Of a DNA stretch of 64,000 nt, positions 33,001 to 44,024 are shown in pieces. The stretch is from Calocera cornea HHB12733 (lineage: Eukaryota > Basidiomycota > Dacrymycetes > Dacrymycetales > Dacrymycetaceae), in assembly GCA_001632435.1 (NCBI GenBank), contig KV424058.1, positions 1 through 64,000 of the forward strand. The letters are read 5' to 3'. Made by a program: the position numbers and the translations under genes. The stretch's first letter is position 1; each line of letters begins with the position of its first letter. Under the pieces are notes generated by a model, which worked only from the letters and a program-made list of their open reading frames with translations, was not told the DNA's origin and did no database searches.

Positions 33001-34979
33001 TGCTCCTCGCTCGCTCGCTCGGCCTAGTGATCGTCCTTGCCCATCTGTGAGCCGGGCAATAGTAGCTTTGCTGGCGGATCCTGCGGCGGGGAAGGGCGGG
33101 ATGCGGATAGACGACTGGGCCAAGCAGCTGGCAACCGGATATCTGAGGGACGCCGGTCCGGTAGCAGACGGCCGCGGGGCGACGCAGACGCAGATGCAGA
33201 TGCAGACGGAGTGAAGCAGGGCTCCAGATGACAGTGCTGAGTAGCAGCACAAGGGGGGGGCGGGCGGCATAGCAGGCGGTTCGTGACGATCACGCTCAAG
33301 TGCATATGCACTGTATGAAGGGGAGAGGCCTGCTGCGCGCACTCGTTCGTACCGGGCGGCGGCGGGGGCGGGGGTGTGGGAGAGAGAGGAGGAACGGGGA
33401 CGGGCGGACGGGGCCCGGGGTGATTATATACCCCTCCGAGCGACCGAAAAAAAAGCAGCTCCACGCTTCAGCAGTACCTGTACTGCATCTTGCTTCGCAG
33501 AGGGATATGCTCGTCCAGTTCGTCGGCCCAGCGCACCGGTAGAGGCCGGCCGAGCCCTGCCCGTTTGGAGCTGCCGTCCACGCTACGAACGAGAGTGCTG
33601 GGGCGTGCACCGGCCGTTGGGGCGCGTAACTGTCCTGTGGACTGGATGGGTCCTACAGGCCTCGTCCGTACGAGCGAGAGGGGAGTACGGTACCGCAGTC
33701 GGCGATTACGGCGAGGGTGCCATGCCAGGCATATGCATAGGCATTCGGGCGTCGAGCAGCCAGGAATAGCGCACGGCGCACGGGCTTATGTGGTGGAAAC
33801 GAGCAGAGGGAGCCGGAACTTCTGCCGAACGCCCTTCCTTCAGCTGCCAGCCCAGAGAAGGAAGAAGAGGCGCGTTCCGGACGTCCGAGGGTTCTGACGG
33901 TGCGGACGGGCCTTCTACAGCAGGAGCGAGGATCGGGCCTTCCGTGCGGCCTAATGAAGCAGCGGTGGTGGGGGGCTCGGAAGGCGAAAAAAGCGTCAGG
34001 AAGCGCGAACGGGGAAGGGGGAGGCCGGGTGAAAGCGTCCCGACGCGAGAACCGGCGGGAGCGCGGCCGGGGGGTCATCCTTCCTCCCTGGAGTACTGAC
34101 TAGCCCTGCGATATCGCTTGCCGCAAGTAATCATATCTTCGCTGTTACGTCCAGCGACGTCCAGCGCAGAGGCGTTACGTCAACATATTGCACGGCGGGC
34201 GCCAGCCGCCATCGGGGATAAGGGGGAGGGAAGAAGATGGCCGGCGATCTGGGGCGATGTTGTCGTGTAGATGTAAAGTACTCGCTTTTGGCGGGAGAGC
34301 ATGGTCATACAGCAGAGGGCTGATGGGGGCCGCTGGGATGTTCCGCCGGCAGAAGCCCGGATCCGCACTCATGTCGACGTCTCTTTGGATCAATAGAGGG
34401 CAGCTTGAGAGGGTGCCCGTGTACTGCGCAATGGCAGTGAGAGTACTACTGTAGATGGATGTGGTGGGTCAAGAGCTCCGGAGCCGGACGTCCGGAATGT
34501 TGCATACAGTATGCATTCATCACTGCAGTACTTATGCGGCGCGGGGTCAGCTGAGCCCGCGCCCGCCCTGCGCGGGGTCCGTCTACCGTCGAACACTCTG
34601 CAGTAGGAGTCAGTCAAGTGAAGAGTGTTTCAGCGCGCCTCCTGCCCTGCTCCCGATGGCTGCTACACCTCACAGCGCCCCCGGCAGCCGGAGCAGGTAT
34701 AAGGAGCAGAGCAGAGCAGAGGTGGGGGAGTTCGCACGTAGTTACTATAAGGAGCATGCGCCGTCCCCTGCCCTGGGCTGCGCTGCGCGAACGCCGAACG
34801 AGCGAAGGAACGCGGGAGCAAATACCGCCCGGTCCTGGGCTGGCTCTGGCTGGTGTGCCTCCACCTCACGGGTCTGGCGGCTCTGCGGGGACGCAGGGAG
34901 GCGAGGTGACGTGATGCGCCCTGTCCGCTGGGGTGGGGTGCGGTGGTCCCCCGGCCGGACCCCGCTGGTCTGGTCTGGT

Positions 34980-35008
34980 CTGAGGCTGAGGCTGAGGCTG
35001 AGGCTGAG
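34980..35008. repeat. CTGAGG hexanucleotide repeat
   Basis: About four tandem CTGAGG units, preceded by TCTGG repeats. Upstream of the C2H2 factor. Confidence 0.85.
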
Positions 35009-35336
35009 AGTGCCTGTCTCGGCCCCCTCTGCCCGGGGTCCCTCCTCGCCCGTGCCAGTCTACAGATGCACCCTTGACCTTGACGTGGGCGGGGCCGGGG
35101 CCGGGGCCGGAGGGAAGGAAGCAGGAAGCAGGAAGCAGGACGGAGGACGGAGGGGGAGTCCATCGGAATCGGAATGGGAATCGGAGATGGGGCAGCTGGA
35201 CTTGACTGGTGTGGCACGCACGGCGCAGAGGGATGTCTGAGGGGCGGGTGTGCCAGCTGGACCCGGGCGAGTGTGGGAGGGGGAGTGTGTGAGCAGGCAC
35301 GCGTGGGGAGGGTTCGGGCGTGAGGGTTGGGCGAGC

Positions 35337-35366
35337 AGGGAGCAGGGAGCAGGGAGCAGGGAGCAG
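35337..35366. repeat. AGCAGGG heptanucleotide repeat
   Basis: Four tandem AGCAGGG units upstream of the C2H2 transcription factor gene. Confidence 0.85.
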
Positions 35367-35725
35367 TACATAATACGCGGCTGGGCGCGCGGGTGTGCCT
35401 CCACCTCGATCCCCCCCCTTCCCTCCGAGTGCGTCAACTGCGAGTGCGCTGCTGCTGCTGCTGCTGCTGCTCTGTGTATCTCCTTCCTACCACATCACTC
35501 GAGTTGGGACGCGCTGCTGCCCCCCCCCCACGAACGGCACCGCACACGGACAGACGGACGGTGACGCGCTGAGCACCCGTGTCAGCGGCACACGCCTGCC
35601 ATATTATATTGTCACCGACTCGCTCTTCTCACGTCAGCTTACTTCCCCCGCTTCCATCCCCCACCGTGGCCCCGCTCCTCCCCGCCTACTCTCCCGCCAC
35701 CCACTCCCCTCACTGCAGCTGCACA

Positions 35726-38700
35726 ATGTGCGCACCGGGCGACCCAGCCACAAAGTACGAGTGCAGGCTCTGCGGGAGCAACTACTCACGGCTCGAGTAC
35801 CTCAAGCGCCATGAGCGAAAGCGTAAGTCCTTCCTCCCTTTCTCCGTACTGTGCACCAGCCCGCCTGCTCTGCGGGAGGCGTGCGAGTGTGCTTGGGTGG
35901 GAGGACAGTGCTGACAAGCGTGTATGCAGACCAGGACATCCGCCCGTTCAAGTGTCCCAAATGCGCCAAGGAGTTCGCCCGCAGGTAGCCCCCCCCCTTC
36001 CCTCCCTCCCTTGCCCTGCCCCCGCACAGTGCTAACCCCGAGACAGCGACGTGCTCCTGCGCCATCGCCGACGGCAGCACCCGGACGACCCGACGCTCCC
36101 GCCCGCACAGACGCACAACACCTCGGGCTCCAACGTCTCCCCGCCCCTGCCGTCGCCCACGTCCCCGACGACGTCGCCCACGCGCCGCAGGAGGAGGGCG
36201 GGCACGAACGGGTCCTCCAACTCCTCCTCGCGCATATCGCCCCCCCTCCCCCCGCTCTCAGTGAACACCACCATCCCCCCCTCTGCATCGCACGCCACTG
36301 GCCAGACAAGCGCAGGCGGCATGCCCCTGGCAACCTCCCCCGACACGCTCCCCACCCCGCTCGAGAACATCCTGCACGGCTCCCACTTCCCCCTCGTCCC
36401 CCCCTTCCAGCTCTCCTCCTCCCCCTCGCACCCGGGCCTCTCCGGCCTCTCCGGCCTCTCCGCGAACAGCGCTGCAGCCGCTGCGGCCGCAGCAGCGGTC
36501 GCGGCGGGCAACATCTCCCCCGAGGTGCTGCAGCATATCTGGCCGGACGCGTTCTCCGCCAACGGCCTCAGGTACGGCACGGGCGCGGCGAGCGAGTACG
36601 AGCAGGACGAGTACGGGTTCCGCACGACGGCCAACTCTGGATCCAACGGCAACTCCAACTCGAGCTCGGGCGCGCACAGGTTCAGCGCCGCGCAGTGGGA
36701 GGCGGCAGGATTCGGCGCCGCCGGAGCGGGCAACGCCGTGGCGGCCGCCGCGGCGATGGGCAGTGCCCAGAGCACGTCGTCCCACTCGCCCGGGTCGAGC
36801 AACCTCTTCCCCTCGCCCTCGCTGCTCTCCGACCCCGCGCTCGCCACCTCCCCGCCAACGAGCATCTCCATCTCCCCGCCTGCCGGGCCCTCGCCGAACG
36901 ACGGCTCGGGTGTCCCGCTCGAGGCGGTCCTCAGTGGCGGGTACGACGATGTGAGCATGTCTGATGTCGAGGGCGCCCTGTCCGGAGAAAGCGACGCGGA
37001 GCACTCGCATCTGAGCGGGCCGGAGATGCCCCTCCACGCGCAGGACCAGCGTGTCTCCACCGCTGCCGCGCCTGCGAACGGGTCGAGCGCCTCGGACCTG
37101 CAGCAACAGCAGCAGCAGTCCATCGCCGCCTACCTGCAGCGCTCCGCCGGCGGGAGGGACCGCGACCCCTTCCTGGCCGAGCAGACGCTGCTCAAGATCG
37201 ACGGCTCGCGCATGGAGCTCATCCGCGGCGTGTGCAACCGCGATCCTTCCGACAGGTTCTACGTCCCGCCCGGGTTCTTCGCGTACTGCTACCAGGTGCC
37301 GCGCTGGAAGCTTCCCCGCCTGTCCATCCTGTGCAGCCTCGCGAGCCGCAGCCTGAACGGCATGCTTGTGCACCTGCCCTTCGTGCACGAGCCCACCTTC
37401 CGCCTCGCGAACCTCCCCGGCCCGCTGGCGTTCGCCATCTGCTCCGTCGGCGGCGTCGGCGGCGTCATGAGCGTGCGCCCGCACAAGCCCGACTTCAACG
37501 AGGTCGCGAGCTGGGGCCAGGAGATCCTCCCCCAGGTCCGCATCGAGAAGGCGGACATGCTCGTGCGCAACTTCCATAAGCAGAAGAAGGGCATGACCCG
37601 CCTCGAGATGCTCGCGGTCGTCCAGGCGCTCATGCTGTACAATGCCCCGAGCTTGATGTCGGGGGACGACTGTGATCGGTGAGTGGCTGTGTGCGCTATG
37701 ATTTGGGCGACCTGCTGATGGGATGCGGGTAGATTGGTCGGGCACCTGTTCTTGGGCACCATCGTCACCATCGCCCGCCAGGCCGGGCTCTTCGTGGCCA
37801 CCGCAGAGCACGCGTCGAACGGGGCCTTCTCGCGCGAGCAGATGGCATGGCTGCTCGAGCCCGGGAACGAGACGGCGCTGGACAACAAGTGGAAGGACTG
37901 GATCCAGTCGGAAACCTACCGCCGCGCGGCCTTCCTCGTCTACATCCTCGACACCCTCTCCTCGCTCGAGTCCTCCATCCCGGCCATCGTGCACCCGAAC
38001 CATATAGCCCACATCCCCCTGCCCGCGCCGGACCTGCTGTGGCAGGCGAGCACCGCCCAGGAGTGGGGGATGGCCATGACCGTGCACCACGCTGCGCAGG
38101 GAGTCACGCTGGACCAGGCGATGCAGGATATCCTGCGGCCCGTGCCGTCGCACAACCCCGACGTCGGCTCGGGCGCCGAGAGCGCCGCGACGAGCGCGGG
38201 GGACGACGCCAAGTTTGCCGAGATGGGCCCCTTCGCCCGCATCGTCGTCATCCTCACCCTTGTCAGGGGGCTGATGACCTTTGGCGAGGGGGAGAAGGCC
38301 GGTGGGCCGGTCACGAAGCGCTGGGCGCTGGGCGGGATGGCCAGTGGGCGGTGGTGGAACGAGGGCGAGGTGCTTGATGCGTATCAGGCGGCTCTGCAGC
38401 GGGTAGGCCCTTTTATTACCTCGAGCACGAAGGAGGGACTGATGTTCTGGTACAGTGGAAGAAACGCTGGTCATCCGACCGACTCTGCCCGCACCCGGGC
38501 GTGACCCGTCCCCAGTCCATCTTCGACCTCCCCGAGGCGTCGGACGACCCCACCCCGCACGCGTCCTCCCCCCGGCCGAACGCCCCCCGCCGCGAGTCGT
38601 CCAACAGCACCACCACGGGCTCGGCGACCCCGACCTCCGCCCAGTCCCCGCAGTACGCGCTCGTGAACCACGCCTCGCCGTACTACTGGTTCGCCCAGAT

Positions 38701-38908
38701 GCTCATCTCCATCGTCCGCTCCAACATGACCCACGGGCGGCAGGAGGGCGGCGCCACCGCCAGCACGGCGGAGGACGAGCTGGACGCGGACAAGGACGCG
38801 GAGGGGATGCGCTCCGACGAGCAGACCCGGCCGAACCGGTTCCTCGGCACGGACCTCAGGAGGATGCTCTTCGTCGCCAGGGAGTACGGCATGCAGCATG
38901 CGCCGTGA
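35726..38908 (+). CDS. C2H2 zinc-finger transcription factor with fungal regulatory domain
   Basis: Two N-terminal C2H2 fingers are split by introns: YECRLCGSNYSRLEYLKRHERKH (intron near 35822-35929), then RPFKCPKCAKEFARSDVLLRHRRRQH (intron near 35985-36046). A long Ser/Pro/Ala-rich region follows, with an Ala tract (about 11 residues near 36470-36505) and a Gln tract near 37100. From LIRGVCNRDPSDRFYVPPGFF on, the chain resembles the C-terminal regulatory domain of fungal C2H2 factors (HLPFVHEPTFRL; KADMLVRNFHKQKKGMTRLEMLAVVQAL; GLFVATAEHASNG). Introns near 37680-37732 and 38403-38449 keep the frame into PQYALVNHASPYYWF and a stop at 38908. Start: ATG at 35726 leads directly into the first finger. 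Target genes cannot be told. It has very high G+C at third codon positions. Confidence 0.87.
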
Positions 38909-39759
38909 GCGCTGCGGCTTTCTGCGCCCACTCCCTCCCTCCCATGCGGGCCGCCCGATGGCCCGTGGTCGACCGTCGGCCACACACACACACGCAATGA
39001 CTCGTCAGTGCAATACCCAGATCTGCGAGCGAAATGTGCTGCCAAAGGCGCGCGTTCATATGCGGCTTACTGCTCCCCGAAGCGGGAAAGACCGACTCGC
39101 ATACTACTATGTAACTCTTTGTTCTCTCTGATCTGCTTCGTTTCTTGTTATGTCTGCTTGTCCCCCGGGTTGGGGGAGTTTATTGTTGCCCAACGGAAGG
39201 AAGATGTGCCCGTGCTCGGTTGCGTTACCCGGTGCTTTGTGGAAGAGAGGAATGGGAGGATGGATGGAGGAGATATGTACGGACGCACGGTGTGTTGTAG
39301 TTGTACGATTCTTTGGCAGTGTATGGAATATACGTAAAGCGTGATTACCAGGACTTGATCGATGGGCCGGAAAGAAGGCAGGGTGCAGTAGGTTCACTGA
39401 CTTCCTCTGCATCTTCTTTGTGCCCCGCACCATCATCTCCCGTCCACTGTGTCTGCCCTACAGTGCCGCGATTCATCAACATTATACATTCTCCCTGGAC
39501 AACGATTGGCAAGGTCGCATGGGCATGGGCACGCTGCCTACTCTGACGCCTGTCCTACCAAACTCGCAGTGTTGTGGGACGGTGGAGACTTCAGGATGAG
39601 GGTTTACCCCGGCTGTTGCGTGCGCGCCTGACCTACCGCTGGTTGAGCCGCTGCCCCTGGCGTGCTGGGCGGCGAAGGGGCATATAATCCCCTTCTGGGC
39701 ATCTTGGGCATCATCAATCTCCTGTGTACGCGTGTGGTGCTTTGGAGACGATAACCAGC
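38909..39759. other. Intergenic, nothing recognised
   Basis: 3' flank of the transcription factor and promoter of the hydrolase. A short CA repeat lies at about 38981-38993. Confidence 0.45.
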
Positions 39760-40784
39760 ATGTCCTGGACACCGCCCAACCCGCCTCGTGAGTGCTCCTC
39801 TAGTCGCTCATCCTCGCGGAGAGCACCGCTGAAGCCCTGCAGGTGACTTTGTCTACAAGACCGCCTCGGGCGTGCCTATTCAGTTGAGCCTCTGGCTTCC
39901 TTCCAAGCCACATCCCAAGTCCACCACCGGCGCTCCAGTGATAATCTGGTTCCACCCCGGCTCGTGGGTCTCTGGTGCGCGGGGCGACATCTCCCGGGTG
40001 CAGGTCGCCACGGCGCTCGATGCCGGGTGGGCGTTCGTGAGCGCAGACTATCGGCTGGCGCCGCAGGTCAAAGTCAGGCAGCAGCTGGAGGATGCAGTGG
40101 ATGCTATTGAGTGGGTGAGGGCAGGGAATCTGGATAAGGAGGGCGTGGATGGGAAGAAGCTTGTCGTTGCGGGGAGCAGCGCGGGTGCGTGCCTTCCGAG
40201 CGCAGTTTATGTTGCCGACTCACCTGCTATGCACAGGGGGCCTTCTCTCCCTCCTTGCTGCCCATCAGCTCACCGAGCCACCGCTGGCAATGTATGCCGT
40301 CTATCCCGGGTGCGATCTCACTCTCCCGGAGATGTCCAATAAGGTCCAGTTCCCCGCCCCGATCGCATGGGACGATGTTAAAGGCTACCTTGACCCTTCC
40401 GGCCCCGTGATCAGCAACTCGCCCGGCGACGTGGACTTTTCCACTTTCACGCCACGCGGGAGGACTAGGGCGGCGTTCTACCTCTCGCAGGAGGGAAATG
40501 CCCTGGAGCATATCCTCGACGCTGGAGAGGAGGTCACGCCCTACGACGCCAAGGCGCACCTGAAGAGCTGGAGCAGGATCGTCATCATCCACGGGACCGA
40601 GGACAAGATGGTGCCGTACACCGTTTCGACGCAGCTGGCGGAGGCGCTTGAGAAGGGCGGGAATGAACATCTGCTGATTACGGTGAAGGGGGACCATGGG
40701 TTCGATTTGATGGTCGACCCGAAGGATGAGGAGGGGAGGAAGCCGTTCGAGCAGGCGCTGCAGTGGCTCGAGCGGTTTCTGTGA
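39760..40784 (+). CDS. Alpha/beta-hydrolase fold esterase-like protein
   Basis: The ATG at 39760 starts MSWTPPNPPRDFVYKTASG after removal of a short intron (near 39788-39841). VIIWFHPGSWVSG is an oxyanion-loop segment of HGG type but with HPGSW; SADYRLAPQ is the usual following strand. A second intron (near 40184-40237) splits the nucleophile elbow, and splicing restores GSSAGGLLSLLAAH (Ser nucleophile in GxSxG). IVIIHGTEDKMVPYTVS carries the acid Asp and GDHGFDL the His. About 300 residues, no signal peptide. This is the hormone-sensitive-lipase-like class common in fungi; substrate unknown. Confidence 0.8.
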
Positions 40785-41014
40785 GCGGGATCCCACAAGG
40801 GGAAGGTTGTAGTATGATATGATCTGTTATGCGATTACAATGGGGTTACGTGAAGGATAAGAATATGAATGGAGGTCATTGTAAAAGCAAGGAGCAACCT
40901 CCACGAATGAACCCTTGGTGATGCAATGTGAAGGGTCCTTCGGGACCAGAAACTAGAATTTTTGGGCGCTATTCCCGACCTCTACCTGTCACATCTGCAA
41001 TTGCAATAATAACC

Positions 41015-42083
41015 ATGTCACGGCCTGAACATCAAGCGCCGCCAGAAATAGTACGTATGACGCCGTGTGTTATACTGGAAGATGACTGACAACCCCATAG
41101 TACTATGGAGATGCCGAAGCCCGCAAGTATACCGCAAAGTACGTTGCTGTCCTCTCCTCAAACCGAGCACCAACTAACCCCGTCACAGCTCGCGAATCCA
41201 GTCTATCCAGTCCGCCATGACGCTACGTGCACTGGAACTTCTCAATCTTCCGGAAGATGAACCCGCACTACTCCTGGATATTGGATGTGGGAGCGGGCTG
41301 AGCGGGGAGATCCTGGACGAGGAGGGGTACACCTGGGTTGGCGTGGATATTGCGCCTAGCATGCTTGGTGCGCTTCATACCTGATTTCATCGTCCTTGGC
41401 AGAATGCTCATACTATTAACAGAAGTGGCGATTGAGCGGGAAGTGGAAGGTGACCTCTTCCTGCAAGATATCGGGCAGGGCTTTGGCTTCCGCCCAGGCT
41501 CGTTCGACGGCGCCATCTCCATCTCCGTGATCCAATGGCTCTGCAACGCAGATGCGACCTCGCACTCCCCACCCGCACGCCTCCAGCGCTTCTTCTCCAC
41601 CCTCTACGCGAGCCTGACGCGCGGAGCCCGAGCCGTGCTCCAGTTCTACCCGCAGAGCGACGACCAGGTGACCATGATCACCAGCACGGCGATGCGCTGC
41701 GGGTTCGAGGGCGGGCTGGTGGTGGACTATCCGAATAGTACTAAGGCGAAGAAGTACTTTTTGTGCTTGTTTGCGGGCGCGGCATCCGGCGGGGAGGGGA
41801 AGAAGGCGAAAATCGAGCTGCCAGCAGGGCTGCAGGGGGAGGGCGAAAGGGCTATTGCGTACGAACGCAGGAGGGGGTTGGAGAGGAAGGACAGGAGGAA
41901 GGTGGACAAGAGAGGTGGCATGCGAGATAAGGATTGGATATTGCGAAAGAAGGAGGTGCGAAGTATTCGTTCTCAGAGCGAACATCAATTGATGCAGCTC
42001 TGCAGCTGTATCGCCAGCGGGGCAAGGCAGATGTACCAAGAGACTCGAAATACACCGGTCGTCGGCGCAAGGTAGCTTTCTAG
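41015..42083 (+). CDS. BUD23: 18S rRNA (guanine-N7)-methyltransferase
   Basis: Bud23 with Trm112 methylates G1575 (yeast numbering) of 18S rRNA during 40S maturation. Five exons: 41015-41050, 41101-41138, 41189-41367, 41423-41955 and 42006-42083. They join to [40 protein letters not shown], the SAM motif [27 protein letters not shown], and [19 protein letters not shown]. The last exon, [18 protein letters not shown] then RRRKVAF, matches the basic C-terminus of the family and shows that the unspliced reading through 42075 is wrong. Tail to tail with the Ran gene, 289 bases away. Confidence 0.95.
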
Positions 42084-42372
42084 ATTTTTTTCCTTTGTTC
42101 TTTTGGCATATTGGCACACTGTAAACTATTATCGCACATATTCCCATACCAGCCTCAATGAAACTTTAATTCGTGGCAAACATCCTGGCTACGTGCACTC
42201 CAAACACTACTGATTGCAAAGAATGGAAGATGATGCGGCCATGAAACGAGGCAGAGAAACAACGATGGATTGGTTAATCGCGCAGGAGGATGGGGTGACG
42301 TGTAGAAGGTCGATATACGGGCATGGCAAGACAGATACAGAGCGGAACGGGTGAGGAGCGGAGGTGACCCGT

Positions 42373-43380
42373 CTAGATGATGTCGTCGTCGTCCTCGGGA
42401 AGTGGTTGAGCAGCAGCCTAGAAAGAGCCGAGTCAGGCGACAGTTTGTTGCGCGATAAGGGCGAGGACTCACCTCCTTGAGCTGAATCTCGTACTTCAGC
42501 ATCAAATCGCCATCGATCTGGACCTCAGGAGGAGCCAGAGCGGGTGCGGCGACGAACTCGAGGGCGGGGTTGCCAACGAGCTTACGAGCGAGCCAAAGGA
42601 ACGGCTTCTCGAAGTTATAGTTCGACTTGGCGGAGATTTCGAAGTACTGAATGTTCTTCTTTCGGTGGAAAGTAACGGCACCAGTCTTGACCTTTCGCTC
42701 CTGCATTTCAAATGACATGTTACAAAGGCGTCACGCTTGCAAATACGAGTGACTAACCTTCACGTCGACCTTATTGCCGCAGAGAACAATAGGGATCTTC
42801 TCGCAGACGCGCTCCAGGTCACGGTACCAGTTCGGCACGTTCTTGTACGTGATACGGGAAGTGACGTCAAACATGATGATACCACACTGGCCCTGGATGT
42901 AGTATCCGTCACGGAGACCGCCGAACTTCTCCTGTCCAGCAGTATCCCACACGTTGAAGCAGATTGTGCCGAAGGAGGTGGTGAATTGGAGGGGGTGAAC
43001 TTCGACACCGAGCGTGGCTGATAGCACAATATGCTTAGAACCCCAATCCGGACGCGTTGTTCAGCTGAACCTACCGATGTACTTCTTCTCGAACTCGCCA
43101 GTCAAGTGACGCTGATGGAGTCATCAGTATCTCATTCGACGAGATCGTCACGAAATAGCACACCTTGACGAATGTAGTTTTGCCAGTACCACCATCACCG
43201 ACTGTTGCAGCGCGCACGAATCAGGCAGGCAAGATCATGGACCGACCATGGAGCGCAGAAATGATAGAAGCGAAGGTGAAGTGACGATGCTCGGTCAGCT
43301 CACGTCCACGCGACGCAATCGGGATTGCACATACCAAGAACGAGCTTGAAGGTGGGGATCTGAGGCGCTTCGGTGGCCAT
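42373..43380 (-). CDS. GSP1: Ran GTPase (nuclear transport)
   Basis: Ran drives nucleocytoplasmic transport and spindle assembly. The ATG at 43380 gives [15 protein letters not shown]; an intron within the next codon leads to [12 protein letters not shown] (P-loop). Further exons give the switch I region ([17 protein letters not shown]), [17 protein letters not shown] (switch II), [23 protein letters not shown], and [21 protein letters not shown]. The C-terminal switch helix ends in PEDDDDII rather than the more common Asp/Glu-Leu end, at the stop at 42373. Ran-specific residues such as [18 protein letters not shown] exclude Rab or Rho. About six introns. Confidence 0.97.
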
Positions 43381-44024
43381 GATGCAGAGTGCTCGTAACA
43401 AGAGAAAGGGAAAGCGAGATGTGAAGAGGTCGTTAAAGAGGAGAGAGGTGGTGGTGTGCGAGCAAGGTGTATGCCGCACGCTTCACGAACACGACGGGTT
43501 GGAGGAGGGGTCGTCGGCCACCAACGGAATTTTTCTACCCGGCGGATGCAAATTTTGGGGACGTCACAGGCGCGTGGTGTCCTTTCTACGCCTTACTTTG
43601 GCGGCGTGTGAGCACAGATCCTAATCAGCTTGACTCAGAGGCTGGAATAAAGCAACTCTGCCTCGATGGTGCGGAGATCCTAGCATTTGACGCTGAGAAT
43701 AGCCGCCGATTTCGGCGATTTCCGAACTCGGCACCCCTAGGTGGAGGTACCGCCTCGATCAGGCGAGCTCCTATGTGGAAACGTGTTGAAGTCGTGCCTC
43801 CTTCAGAGAATGGCAGTATTGCCATCGACCTTCACTGCATTAGGGAATGACTCATCACGCGAGCTGTTTGGCCGGATAAGGAAGGTCAATGTAATTGAAT
43901 GTGCGTGTGAAGGAGTTGGTGATAGTCAGTCCTACTGTACTAATGTCCGTTGCCATACTGGCCCGTTCTGCTTGGACCCAAACCCGATAAAGTGAGAAAA
44001 CTTCGTCATAGACCCCTGAGGCGA
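43381..44024. other. Intergenic, Ran promoter side
   Basis: 644 bases with no supported gene. Contains the upstream region of Ran and the 3' flank of the protease gene. Confidence 0.45.

Larger units (their letters stand above)
33001..35725. other. Long repeat-rich upstream region of the C2H2 factor
   Basis: G+C-rich DNA with many simple repeats: GCTC tract near 33005, GCAGAC/GCAGAT near 33182-33210, a CTGAGG tract at about 34980-35008, GGGGCC and GGAAGCA tracts at 35090-35140, an AGCAGGG tract at about 35337-35366, a CTG tract at about 35449-35471 and a C9 run near 35521. A TATATA-like sequence (33424) lies far upstream. No coding region was supported. It probably holds the transcription factor's promoter and 5' leader. 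Confidence 0.5.

Noticed and set aside
34455..35240. 261-residue plus-strand frame upstream of the C2H2 factor
   Set aside because: Made of microsatellite translations in G+C-rich DNA; no conserved motif.
34980..35366. Regular short repeats considered as a CRISPR-like array
   Set aside because: Units are 6-7 bases in uninterrupted tandem without spacers, in a eukaryotic genome; they are simple microsatellites.
36258..38474. 738-residue minus-strand frame
   Set aside because: Antisense shadow of the C2H2 factor gene caused by its extreme third-position G+C bias.
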